The notes below the pieces were generated by a model that saw only the letters and a list, made by a program, of their open reading frames with translations, searched no databases and was not told the DNA's origin. The position numbers and the translations under genes were made by a program. From Hydrogenophaga crassostreae (GTDB lineage: Bacteria > Pseudomonadota > Gammaproteobacteria > Burkholderiales > Burkholderiaceae_C), in NCBI RefSeq assembly GCF_001761385.1, contig NZ_CP017476.1, positions 4,329,501 to 4,393,500 of the forward strand: 64,000 nt of DNA, written 5' to 3'. Positions 26,895 to 35,641 of this stretch are shown here, piece by piece. Position 1 is the first letter of the stretch, and each line of letters opens with the position of its first letter.

Positions 26895-29800
26895 CGTGCC
26901 AAAACGGGTCCGAGCACCTTGCCCGTGTGCGTGGCCAGCCGCACCACTTCATCCGGTGGTGCGGCCGCGACAATCTGGCCGCCGCCCGAGCCGCCCTCCG
27001 GGCCCAGATCGATGATCCAGTCGGCTTCGGCCATCACATCCAGATCGTGTTCGATCACGATCACGCTGTGTCCGCCGTCGACCAGACGGTGCAGCACGCG
27101 GATGAGTTTTTCCACGTCGGCCATGTGCAGCCCCACCGTAGGCTCATCGAGCACGTAGAGCGTGTGCGGCGCCTTCTGGCCGCGCCGCGTCACGTCATCG
27201 CGCACCTTGCTGAGTTCGGTCACCAGCTTGATGCGCTGCGCTTCGCCGCCCGAGAGCGTCGGGCTCGGTTGACCGAGCGTGAGGTAACCCAGGCCCACAT
27301 CTTTCAGCAGTTGCAGCGGGTGTGCGATGTTGGGCATGGAGGCGAAGAACTCCACCGCCTCGTCCACCTCCATCTGCAGCACATCACCAATGCTTTTGCC
27401 CTTCCACGACACAGCCAGCGTCTCGGGGTTGAAGCGCGCGCCGTGGCAGACCTCGCAAGGCACCTTCACATCGGGCAGGAAACTCATCTCGATGGTGCGC
27501 ATGCCCTGGCCTTCGCAGCCCGGACAGCGACCTTCGCCGGTGTTGAAGCTGAAGCGGCCGGCGCCGTAACCGCGTGCCTTGGCCTCCAGCGTGTCGGCGA
27601 ACAGCTTGCGCACCGTGTCCCAGAAACCGATGTAGGTGGCGGGGCAGCTGCGCGGCGTTTTACCGATGGGGGTCTGGTCGACCTCCAGCACTCGGTCCAC
27701 GACTTCGGTTCCCAGCACCTTGTCGCAGCCCACCCAGGCGGGGCGCTCGCCCGCGTCCCAGGCCTGGCGGCCAACGAAGGTGCTGCGCCGGCCAACGGCC
27801 TCGGCCACGTTGGTGAGCAACACATCGCGGGCGAAAGTGGACTTGCCGGAACCCGACACGCCGGTGACCACCACCAGGCGTTGCAGCGGCACCTCGGCAT
27901 CGAGGTTTTGCAGGTTGTGCAGGTGGGCGCGCTTGACGCTGAGCCAGTCGTTGTAGCGCATCGGCCCTGCGGCGGCCGCAGCGGACAGGGCGGCCGCAAC
28001 GGCCGCGGCCTTGTCGGCTTTGCTCTGGCGTTTCACCACCGGCTGCGCAGCGGCTGCGGCCGCTGCTTCAGCATCCAAGTTCTGTTGGTCTTCCACCGCG
28101 TCATGCAACACCTCGCGGCGCTCCTGCAGCGGATGTTTCATCGCATGCAGCAGGTACCGCCCGGTCACCGAATCGGGGTTGGCCGACAGGTCGGCCACCG
28201 AGCCTTGCGCGACCACGCGGCCGCCGCGTTTGCCCGCGCTGGGGCCGATGTCGATGATGTGGTCCGCACGGCGGATGGTGTCTTCGTCGTGCTCCACCAC
28301 CACCAGCGTATTGCCCATCTCGCCAAGCTTGTGCAAGGCGTTGAGCAGGATGGCGTTGTCGCGCGCATGCAGGCCAATGGTGGGTTCATCGAGCACGTAG
28401 CACACGCCTTGCAGGTTGCTGCCGAGCTGGGCGGCCAGCCGGATGCGCTGCGCTTCGCCGCCGCTGAGCGTGGGTGCGCCGCGATCGAGCGTGAGGTAGT
28501 TCAGCCCTACCTCTTCGAGGAAAGCCAGACGGCTTTCGATTTCGGGCAACAGGTCGCGCGCGATGTCGGCTTCGCGTTGCGTGAGCACATCGCCCCGCAT
28601 CAAACCCTGCACCCAGCGCCGCACATCGTTGACCGCCATGCGCGCCACTTCGGTGATGCCCATGCCTTCCTTGTCGGACGCGGGACTCGCACCAAAGCGC
28701 ACCGCACGGGCCTGCTTGTTGAGGCGTGTGCCAGAACAGGCTGGACAAGGCGCGTCGTCGGCCACCTCCACGTCGGGCTCGGCAAAGCTCTGCTCGCGGC
28801 CTTTTTCCTTGTCGTCCCGCACCGAGTCGTCCATCGCCTTGCGCTGCTCGCGGGTCAGCGCCAACCCTGTGCCCACGCAGTCGGGGCACCAGCCATGTTT
28901 GCTGTTGTAAGAGAACAGGCGCGGATCAAGCTCAGGGTAACTGGTGGCGCAAACGGGACAGGCCCGGGTGGTGGAAAACACCTCCAGCTTGCCAATGCCC
29001 ACGGTGGGGCGTCCCACCTCCATGGCTTCGGCCAGGCCGCCCAGCTCGCTCAAGATGTGCACCTGGCCTTTGCCGATGTCCAGCGCTTTGGAGAGCTGCT
29101 CGCGCAGCCAGGCTTCGTTGCTGGCATCCACCACACCATCGGCCACGGGCAACTCAATCGTGTGCTCCTTGAAACGGTCGATGCGGGGGAAACCGGTGGT
29201 GGGCAGGAATTCACCGTCCACGCGCAAATGGGTGTGACCGCGCGGTCGAGCCCAGTCGGCCAGTTCGGTGTACACGCCCTTGCGGTTGACCACCAGTGGC
29301 GCGAGCAGGCCAATGTGCTGACCTTTGTAGCGCTTCAGAATCGCCGCAGCGATGCTTTCAGGGCTTTGCGGCATCACCGCCGCGCCATCGTGCACACAAT
29401 GCTGCGTGCCCAGCTTCACATACAACAGGCGCAAGAAATGCCAGACCTCGGTGGTGGTGCCCACGGTGGACTTGCGGCCACCGCGCGAAAGGCGCTGCTC
29501 GATCGCCACCGTCGGCGGAATGCCGTAGACCGCGTCCACTTCCGGGCGGCCCGCCGGTTGCACAATGCTGCGCGCATAAGCGTTCAGGCTTTCCAGATAG
29601 CGCCGCTGCCCCTCATTGAACAAGATGTCAAAAGCCAGCGTGGACTTGCCCGAGCCGCTCACGCCCGATATCACATTGAACTGCCCGCGCGGAATGTCCA
29701 CACTCAGGTTCTTCAGGTTGTGCTCCTTGGCATTGACGATGCGAATCGCATTGGGCGCTATCGGCACAGCCCGGGCTTTTGGCTTGGCCAAAGCAGCGGG

Positions 29801-32800
29801 TGCCAGGTAGTCAGCCACCCTGCCTTCGCCGGCCTTGTGCACCTCGCCCATGGACATCGCGTACTCACGCAACGACTTTGCCGTGTGGCTGCTGGGGTGC
29901 AAACGCACCTCTTCTGGCGGACCTTCGGCGACGATCAAGCCACCCGCCTCGCCGCCCTCCGGGCCCAGGTCGATCAACCAGTCGGCCGAGCGGATGACAT
30001 CCAGGTTGTGTTCGATGACCACCAACGAGTGGCCAGCTTCGAGCAGGCGGCGCAGGCTGCGCATCAATTTGGCGATGTCGTCGAAATGCAGCCCGGTGGT
30101 GGGCTCGTCGAACATGAACAGCGTTCCCTTTTTGGCCAAGGCTTGTTTGCTGGCACTTGCCGTCTTGGCGGCCGCAGCGAGGAAACCCGCCAGTTTCAGG
30201 CGCTGCGCCTCACCGCCCGACAAGGTAGGCACGGGCTGGCCTAGCTTCACGTATTCCAGACCCACATCCACGATGGGCTGCAGCGCGCGCAAGACTTCGC
30301 GATCGTTTTTGAATAGCTCTGCCGCTTCACTGACCGTGAGGTCAAGCACATCGGCCACGTTCAGGTAACGGCCAGCGCGTTCGAGCCGCACCTCCAGCAC
30401 CTCGGGTCGGTAGCGTTTGCCATCGCAATCCGGACAGCGCAGGTACACATCGCTGAGAAACTGCATTTCCACGTGCTCGAAGCCCGAGCCACCGCAGGTC
30501 GGGCAACGGCCATCGCCGCCGTTGAAGCTGAATTTGCTGGCGGTGTAGCTGCGCTGACGCGACATCGGTGCGTCGGCAAACAAGGCGCGCACGGCGTCCC
30601 AGGCCCCCACATAGCTCACCGGATTGGAACGCGCCGTCTTGCCGATGGGCGACTGATCGACGAACACCACTTCGCTCAAAAAGTCGGCCCCCAGCAAACG
30701 GTCAAACGCCCCTGGGGCATCCGTGGACTTGCCGAAGTGGCGCAGCAGGGCTGGCGCCAAAATATCCTGGATCAGGCTCGACTTGCCCGAGCCCGAGACG
30801 CCGGTCACAACCACCAGACGCTGCAGAGGAAAATCGACTGTGACGTTCTTCAGGTTGTGCTCACGGGCACCTTCCAGAATCAGGCGCGGCGTGCTGTCGG
30901 TCACCATGCGCTTGAAGCCCATGCCCACTTGCTTGCGCGAACCGAGGTAGGCGCCTGTCAGCGTATCGGCATCGCGAATCGCTTCGGGCGTACCGTCGAA
31001 TACGATCTGTCCGCCGCGCTCGCCGGGGCCGGGCCCCATGTCGATCAGGCGGTCGGCCGCCAGCATCACCGCCGGGTCGTGTTCCACCACCACCAGCGTA
31101 TTGCCCGCATCACGCAGCCGCAGCATGGCGCTGTTGATGCGTGCCATGTCGCGCGGGTGCAGGCCGATGCTCGGCTCATCCAGAACGAACAGCGTGTTGA
31201 CCAAAGAGGTACCCAGCGCGGTGGTGAGGTTGATGCGCTGTACCTCTCCGCCCGACAGCGTGCGGCTCTGACGATCGAGCGTGAGGTAACCGATGCCAAC
31301 CTCACACAGGTAGCGGATGCGTGTGTTGATTTCTTCCAGCAGCAGTCGCACCGCCTGCGCCTGGCCGGCACCGAGGCCGTCGGCGCCTGCGGGAATCAGC
31401 GTCTGGTCCAGCGCCGTGAAAAAGGTTCGCAGCTTGTCCAGCGGCAACAGCATCAGATCGTGCAGGCACAGGCCCGGCAGCGCTTCCAGTTGCACGCGCG
31501 ACCACTTCACACCTGCGGGCAGGTAACGCTTTTCAGGAGCGAGCACCACATCGGCCTGAGCCTTGGTGCCCAAGCGCCAGAGCAGGCTGTCGGTTTTGAG
31601 CCGGGCGCCATGGCAGCTCGGACACTCGGTGTAGCTGCGGTACTTGGACAAGAGCACGCGGATGTGCATCTTGTAAGCCTTGCTCTCCAGGTACTCAAAG
31701 AAGCGCGCAATGCCGAACCATTGCTGGTTCCATTTGCCATTCCAGTTCGGTGAACCTGCCTTCACCCAGTGTTGCTGCTCAGGCGTGAGCTTGCTCCAGG
31801 GGGTGTCGCGCGGGATGCCCGCCGCCTCGGCGTGGCGCATCAGATCGTCTTGTGCCTCTTTCCAGGCTGGTGTCTGGAACACCTTGATGGCACCGTTGCG
31901 CAGTGTGAGCTTGTCGTTCGGAATCACAAGTCCGTAGTCGACCCCGATGACGCGGCCAAAGCCCCGGCAGGCCTCACAGGCGCCGACCGCCGAATTGAAC
32001 GAAAACATGGAGGGCGTTGGTTCGCTGTAGCGGATGTCGCTCTCAGGGCAGTGCAAACCGGTCGAAAACCGCCAGATCTCGGGCTCGGGATGTGTCCCCG
32101 CGCTCGCCGCCTCACCCAGGACGTACACCATCAGCTTGCCGCCGCCGCGCTTGAGCCCGGCCTCGATGGCTTCCATCACCCTCACCTGCTCGGCGGTGCC
32201 GATACGGAAGCGGTCGGCCACGACGTCAAGCACCTTGACCGCTTCGATCGCAGGCGCCGCCTTCTTTGACTTTTTGTTGACCTTGCCTTTTGCCTCAGGC
32301 TCCGGCACAGCGGCTCGCTCGACCACGCGCTCGGCCTGCACCCGCGTGTATCCACTGGCAGACAGCCATTGCTCGATTTCTTCTGGCGTGGTGCTGGCGG
32401 GCAACTCCACCGGAAAGGTCACCACCAGGCGCGGATCACCCGAATCTGGCGCGGCGGCAGCGAAAGCCGCAGCACGCTGCTTCAACTCGGCGTATATGGA
32501 CTCAGGGGAATCGTGGCTGACCGGCATCGCGGTTTCGCGATCAAACAAGCCAGCACCCCGCGCGAAAAGCAGCTTCAAGTGGTCGTTGAGCTCGGTCATC
32601 GTTCCCACGGTCGATCGTGAAGAGCGCACCGGGTTGGTCTGATCGATGGCGATGGCGGGCGGAACCCCGTCCACCCGATCGACCGCGGGCTTGTCCATGC
32701 GATCGAGAAACTGGCGCGCATAGGCACTGAAGGTCTCGACGTAGCGCCGCTGACCCTCGGCAAACAGCGTGTCGAACACCAGGCTCGATTTGCCGGAGCC

Positions 32801-32905
32801 ACTCGGGCCGGTGACAACCGTCAATTCCCCCGTGCGGATGTCGAGGTCGAGGTTCTTCAGGTTGTGCTGGCGCGCGCCGCGAATGCGGATCCATCCTTCT
32901 GACAT
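26891..32905 (-). CDS. uvrA: Double-length UvrA-like excinuclease ATPase
   Basis: A 2004-residue protein made of two complete UvrA units in tandem, against about 950 residues for ordinary UvrA. Four Walker A motifs are present at roughly residues 33, 701, 1081 and 1681 (GPSGSGKSS, then GVSGSGKS three times). There are four LSGGE signatures at about 548, 893, 1478 and 1881, and four Walker B motifs (xxDEPxxGLH). Cys pairs typical of UvrA zinc modules occur in both units. An Ala-rich linker lies near residues 1625-1660. The start MSEGWIRIRGARQHNLKN matches the UvrA N-terminus. It is probably a second UvrA beside a canonical one elsewhere; its role in repair is inferred. Confidence 0.9.
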   Translation of the reverse strand: MSEGWIRIRGARQHNLKNLDLDIRTGELTVVTGPSGSGKSSLVFDTLFAEGQRRYVETFSAYARQFLDRMDKPAVDRVDGVPPAIAIDQTNPVRSSRSTVGTMTELNDHLKLLFARGAGLFDRETAMPVSHDSPESIYAELKQRAAAFAAAAPDSGDPRLVVTFPVELPASTTPEEIEQWLSASGYTRVQAERVVERAAVPEPEAKGKVNKKSKKAAPAIEAVKVLDVVADRFRIGTAEQVRVMEAIEAGLKRGGGKLMVYVLGEAASAGTHPEPEIWRFSTGLHCPESDIRYSEPTPSMFSFNSAVGACEACRGFGRVIGVDYGLVIPNDKLTLRNGAIKVFQTPAWKEAQDDLMRHAEAAGIPRDTPWSKLTPEQQHWVKAGSPNWNGKWNQQWFGIARFFEYLESKAYKMHIRVLLSKYRSYTECPSCHGARLKTDSLLWRLGTKAQADVVLAPEKRYLPAGVKWSRVQLEALPGLCLHDLMLLPLDKLRTFFTALDQTLIPAGADGLGAGQAQAVRLLLEEINTRIRYLCEVGIGYLTLDRQSRTLSGGEVQRINLTTALGTSLVNTLFVLDEPSIGLHPRDMARINSAMLRLRDAGNTLVVVEHDPAVMLAADRLIDMGPGPGERGGQIVFDGTPEAIRDADTLTGAYLGSRKQVGMGFKRMVTDSTPRLILEGAREHNLKNVTVDFPLQRLVVVTGVSGSGKSSLIQDILAPALLRHFGKSTDAPGAFDRLLGADFLSEVVFVDQSPIGKTARSNPVSYVGAWDAVRALFADAPMSRQRSYTASKFSFNGGDGRCPTCGGSGFEHVEMQFLSDVYLRCPDCDGKRYRPEVLEVRLERAGRYLNVADVLDLTVSEAAELFKNDREVLRALQPIVDVGLEYVKLGQPVPTLSGGEAQRLKLAGFLAAAAKTASASKQALAKKGTLFMFDEPTTGLHFDDIAKLMRSLRRLLEAGHSLVVIEHNLDVIRSADWLIDLGPEGGEAGGLIVAEGPPEEVRLHPSSHTAKSLREYAMSMGEVHKAGEGRVADYLAPAALAKPKARAVPIAPNAIRIVNAKEHNLKNLSVDIPRGQFNVISGVSGSGKSTLAFDILFNEGQRRYLESLNAYARSIVQPAGRPEVDAVYGIPPTVAIEQRLSRGGRKSTVGTTTEVWHFLRLLYVKLGTQHCVHDGAAVMPQSPESIAAAILKRYKGQHIGLLAPLVVNRKGVYTELADWARPRGHTHLRVDGEFLPTTGFPRIDRFKEHTIELPVADGVVDASNEAWLREQLSKALDIGKGQVHILSELGGLAEAMEVGRPTVGIGKLEVFSTTRACPVCATSYPELDPRLFSYNSKHGWCPDCVGTGLALTREQRKAMDDSVRDDKEKGREQSFAEPDVEVADDAPCPACSGTRLNKQARAVRFGASPASDKEGMGITEVARMAVNDVRRWVQGLMRGDVLTQREADIARDLLPEIESRLAFLEEVGLNYLTLDRGAPTLSGGEAQRIRLAAQLGSNLQGVCYVLDEPTIGLHARDNAILLNALHKLGEMGNTLVVVEHDEDTIRRADHIIDIGPSAGKRGGRVVAQGSVADLSANPDSVTGRYLLHAMKHPLQERREVLHDAVEDQQNLDAEAAAAAAAQPVVKRQSKADKAAAVAAALSAAAAAGPMRYNDWLSVKRAHLHNLQNLDAEVPLQRLVVVTGVSGSGKSTFARDVLLTNVAEAVGRRSTFVGRQAWDAGERPAWVGCDKVLGTEVVDRVLEVDQTPIGKTPRSCPATYIGFWDTVRKLFADTLEAKARGYGAGRFSFNTGEGRCPGCEGQGMRTIEMSFLPDVKVPCEVCHGARFNPETLAVSWKGKSIGDVLQMEVDEAVEFFASMPNIAHPLQLLKDVGLGYLTLGQPSPTLSGGEAQRIKLVTELSKVRDDVTRRGQKAPHTLYVLDEPTVGLHMADVEKLIRVLHRLVDGGHSVIVIEHDLDVMAEADWIIDLGPEGGSGGGQIVAAAPPDEVVRLATHTGKVLGPVLAR

Positions 32906-33050
32906 GCAAGACACTTTCTTTGATGAGGGGCAGAACATTCTAGAGACCTGCCCCTCATCTTGTCTTGTGCGGGCGATTCCATCACGTGATAGCCCCACCG
33001 GGAGCCGCCCGATGAGCGCTACACTGAGCCCGCAACCTTAGGAGACCCAA

Positions 33051-34160
33051 TTGCGCAAACTGAAAATCTGGTGCCTGGGCGCGACCCTCACAATGGCCGT
33101 GACCTTTGCTCAAGCCCAAATCCTGATCGGCCAAACCGCTGGATTCAGCGGGCCAGTCGCGGCCGGCGTCAAAGAAACCACCGATGGTGCCAAGCTCTAC
33201 TTCGACGCCATCAACGCCAAGGGTGGCGTTGGCGGGCAAAAGATCGAGCTCATCTCGCTCGATGACCAGTTTGACCCCAAACAAGCCGCTGAGAACGGGC
33301 GTATCCTGGTCGAGGAGCGTCAGGTCTTGTCGCTGTTCCTGACCCGCGGAACGCCTCATACCCAAGCCCTGTTCCCCTTGCTGGACAAAACCGGGGTGCC
33401 CTTGGTCGGTCCCTCCACCGGTGCCATGGTCATGCACACGCCGGTTCAAAAGACCCTGTTCAATGTGCGGGCAACCTACCAACGCGAGGCCGAAAGCCTC
33501 GCCTCCTTTTTGACCGCCTTGGGCCCGGCAAGTGTCGGTATCGTGCATGCCGACGACTCCTTTGGCAGAGACGCCCTCGAAGGCGCAATGGCCGGCTTCA
33601 CCAAAGCCGGCTACCCGCCTTCTGTCATTGTTCCGGCCGACCGCTCAAAGCCCAACTTCGACGAGATCATTCCCGCTTTGCTCAAGGCCAAGGTGCAGTC
33701 GGTTTTGTGGTTTGGATCGGGCACCTCCGTGTCCAGCGGCGTAAAAGCCCTGCGAGAGGCCAATTCGGTCGCCCAGGTCGCCACGTTGTCCAACAATGCC
33801 TCTTCCGGCTTCATCAAAGGCCTCGGCGAGTTTGGGCGTGGCGTCATCGTGTCGCAGGTGTATCCCGGGGTGCGAAACGCCGACTACCCCATGGTGAACG
33901 AAGCGCGCAAGCTGGCCAAAGTCAAAGGCATTGAGCTGAGCCCTGCCATGCTGGAAGGTTATGCGGCCGCCAAGGTGCTGGTCGAAGGGTTGCGCCGAGC
34001 CGGCGCCAACCCTTCCCGCGGGGGCCTCGTCAAAGCCCTTGAAACCATGCGGCCATACGATTTGGGCGGCTTGATCGTCGATTACTCGAGCACCGACCAC
34101 ACAGGCCTGAACTATTCGGACTACTCCATCATCGGTCCCAGCGGCAAGTTCAGACGCTGA
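33051..34160 (+). CDS. ABC transporter substrate-binding protein (Leu/Ile/Val type)
   Basis: A 369-residue type I periplasmic binding protein of the LivJ family. The signal peptide ends near AQA|QILIG, and the mature start QTAGFSGPVAAGVKETTDGA is the family motif. YFDAINAKGGVGGQKIELIS and VPLVGPSTGA follow. The start is TTG at 33051, supported by TTAGGAGACCC just upstream and by the signal peptide. No permease or ATPase gene is adjacent, so it is an orphan binding protein here. It is divergent from uvrA. Confidence 0.87.
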   Translation: MRKLKIWCLGATLTMAVTFAQAQILIGQTAGFSGPVAAGVKETTDGAKLYFDAINAKGGVGGQKIELISLDDQFDPKQAAENGRILVEERQVLSLFLTRGTPHTQALFPLLDKTGVPLVGPSTGAMVMHTPVQKTLFNVRATYQREAESLASFLTALGPASVGIVHADDSFGRDALEGAMAGFTKAGYPPSVIVPADRSKPNFDEIIPALLKAKVQSVLWFGSGTSVSSGVKALREANSVAQVATLSNNASSGFIKGLGEFGRGVIVSQVYPGVRNADYPMVNEARKLAKVKGIELSPAMLEGYAAAKVLVEGLRRAGANPSRGGLVKALETMRPYDLGGLIVDYSSTDHTGLNYSDYSIIGPSGKFRR

Positions 34161-34188
34161 GTCCCAACGCCGGGACCGGCCCATCCCT

Positions 34189-35613
34189 TCAGCCCATGAA
34201 GCCCAGGCTGCGGGTGCTGCCAAAATTGGGCAGATTGGGCAGCACCGCATTGAGCTGGCTGTCGTTCGCGCCCATCCAGCCCAGCAGGGTCGCGGCATAC
34301 TGGTCGACACTGCTGGACGGAATCCAGCGCCCATGCTGCTCCCAGGCGTCGAGCCCGATGTCGCTGGGCCCACCCAGCACCAGATCGGGGTAGACGCCGT
34401 GGGTGACGCCACCCTGCACCGCGCCACCCATCACCAGTTGGTGATTGCCCCAGGCGTGATCCGTTCCATTGCTGCTGTTGGGTTTGAAGGTTCGACCAAA
34501 ATCGCTCTGCGTGAAGAGCGTGACCTGGTCTGACAGCCCCAGCGCCACCATCGCGGCCTGGAAACAAGCCATCGCATCGGCCAGTTCTTTGAGCAAGAGT
34601 GCATGGTCGCCGGTCTGGCTGCTGGTGCTGACCTGGTTGCCATGGGTATCGAAGCCACCCATCTGGGCGAAAAAGATATGGCGGTTGCCCTGCACCGTGA
34701 CCCGCCCGTCAATCAGCTTGGCAATCTGGTACAGCTGGGCCCCCAGGTGCGTCGTCAGACCGCCCTTCGCACTGGTCAGCGGCGCAAAGGCGGCATCGAT
34801 AGCCGCTGCCACGCCGTCTTTGGGCAGCACTTTCACCAACGAGCTCAGTCGGCTTGCCACCGTCATCGCTTCTCGCTGCCGCTGTGCGTAGACGTCGGTC
34901 AAGGTGTTCCCCTGTGCCTGGTTGTAAAGCACTTCGAGCGCTGCCTTGCGCTGCGCAACCGGGGTCCAGGGGTCCCCCAGCCCCTCCAGCCCGAAGGTCG
35001 ACCCTGGCGCGGGCAAGACCAATGGTGCGCTCAGGCTGGAAAGCCCAAAACGGCCATTGCCTCCCACCGAGATCACGGGCGATCCCACGCCAAGGGTGTT
35101 GGCGGCGCGGCCACCCCATCCGGTGCGCTCCAAAGAGCTGGTGGTGGCTGTTTCCCAGAGCACCTGCTGGTCGGAGTGGGAGAACAGGCTGTCGGGAACC
35201 AGCGGCGAAGATGCCGCTGCGTTGCGCAATTCGGACTTGGACACCGGTGCGTACAACGGCCCCACGTTGAACACGGGTGCCAGACTCCCCGCCGCCCAGG
35301 CGGGCGCCAGTGCCGACATCGCCGGGTGCAAACCAAAATCCGTGCCGACCAGACTCACCAGACTGCTGCGTGGCAGCGCGAGCGCGCCGCGCACCGACTG
35401 GTACTGGTTGTGGCGGGACACATCATTGGGCACGACCATGTTGGTGCCATCGTTGCCCCCGTACAAAAACAGGCAGACCAGCGCCTTGTAGCCCGACTGT
35501 GCTTGCGCGGGTCGAGGCATCACCAAAGACACGCCACCCGCCCCCAAGGCTGCCGCCAATGAGCCTCCGGCGAACTGCAGGAGCTTTCTTCGGTGCAAGT
35601 GTGTGGAGCTCAT
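34189..35613 (-). CDS. DUF1501 domain protein with Tat signal
   Basis: A 474-residue protein of the DUF1501 (sulfatase-like fold) family. The N-terminus HRRKLLQFAGGSLAAALG followed by a hydrophobic stretch and an AQA site suggests twin-arginine export. Landmarks are LVCLFLYGGNDGTNMVVPND near the start, GGFDTHGNQ in the middle and SDFGRTF near a conserved WGNHQLVMGG. Function is not established for the family. The ATG at 35613 is set by the signal peptide. It follows the DUF1800 gene by 28 bp, a common pairing. Confidence 0.88.
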   Translation of the reverse strand: MSSTHLHRRKLLQFAGGSLAAALGAGGVSLVMPRPAQAQSGYKALVCLFLYGGNDGTNMVVPNDVSRHNQYQSVRGALALPRSSLVSLVGTDFGLHPAMSALAPAWAAGSLAPVFNVGPLYAPVSKSELRNAAASSPLVPDSLFSHSDQQVLWETATTSSLERTGWGGRAANTLGVGSPVISVGGNGRFGLSSLSAPLVLPAPGSTFGLEGLGDPWTPVAQRKAALEVLYNQAQGNTLTDVYAQRQREAMTVASRLSSLVKVLPKDGVAAAIDAAFAPLTSAKGGLTTHLGAQLYQIAKLIDGRVTVQGNRHIFFAQMGGFDTHGNQVSTSSQTGDHALLLKELADAMACFQAAMVALGLSDQVTLFTQSDFGRTFKPNSSNGTDHAWGNHQLVMGGAVQGGVTHGVYPDLVLGGPSDIGLDAWEQHGRWIPSSSVDQYAATLLGWMGANDSQLNAVLPNLPNFGSTRSLGFMG

Positions 35614-35641
35614 CGGAATTCTCTGCAACAGGTGAGCGGCT

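Noticed and set aside
26816..30244. Very long open frame (1142 codons) opposite uvrA
   Set aside because: It is antisense to a clear UvrA coding frame, has no recognisable domain, is His/Arg/Gln-rich as expected for a GC-rich shadow, and lacks a start with a ribosome-binding site.
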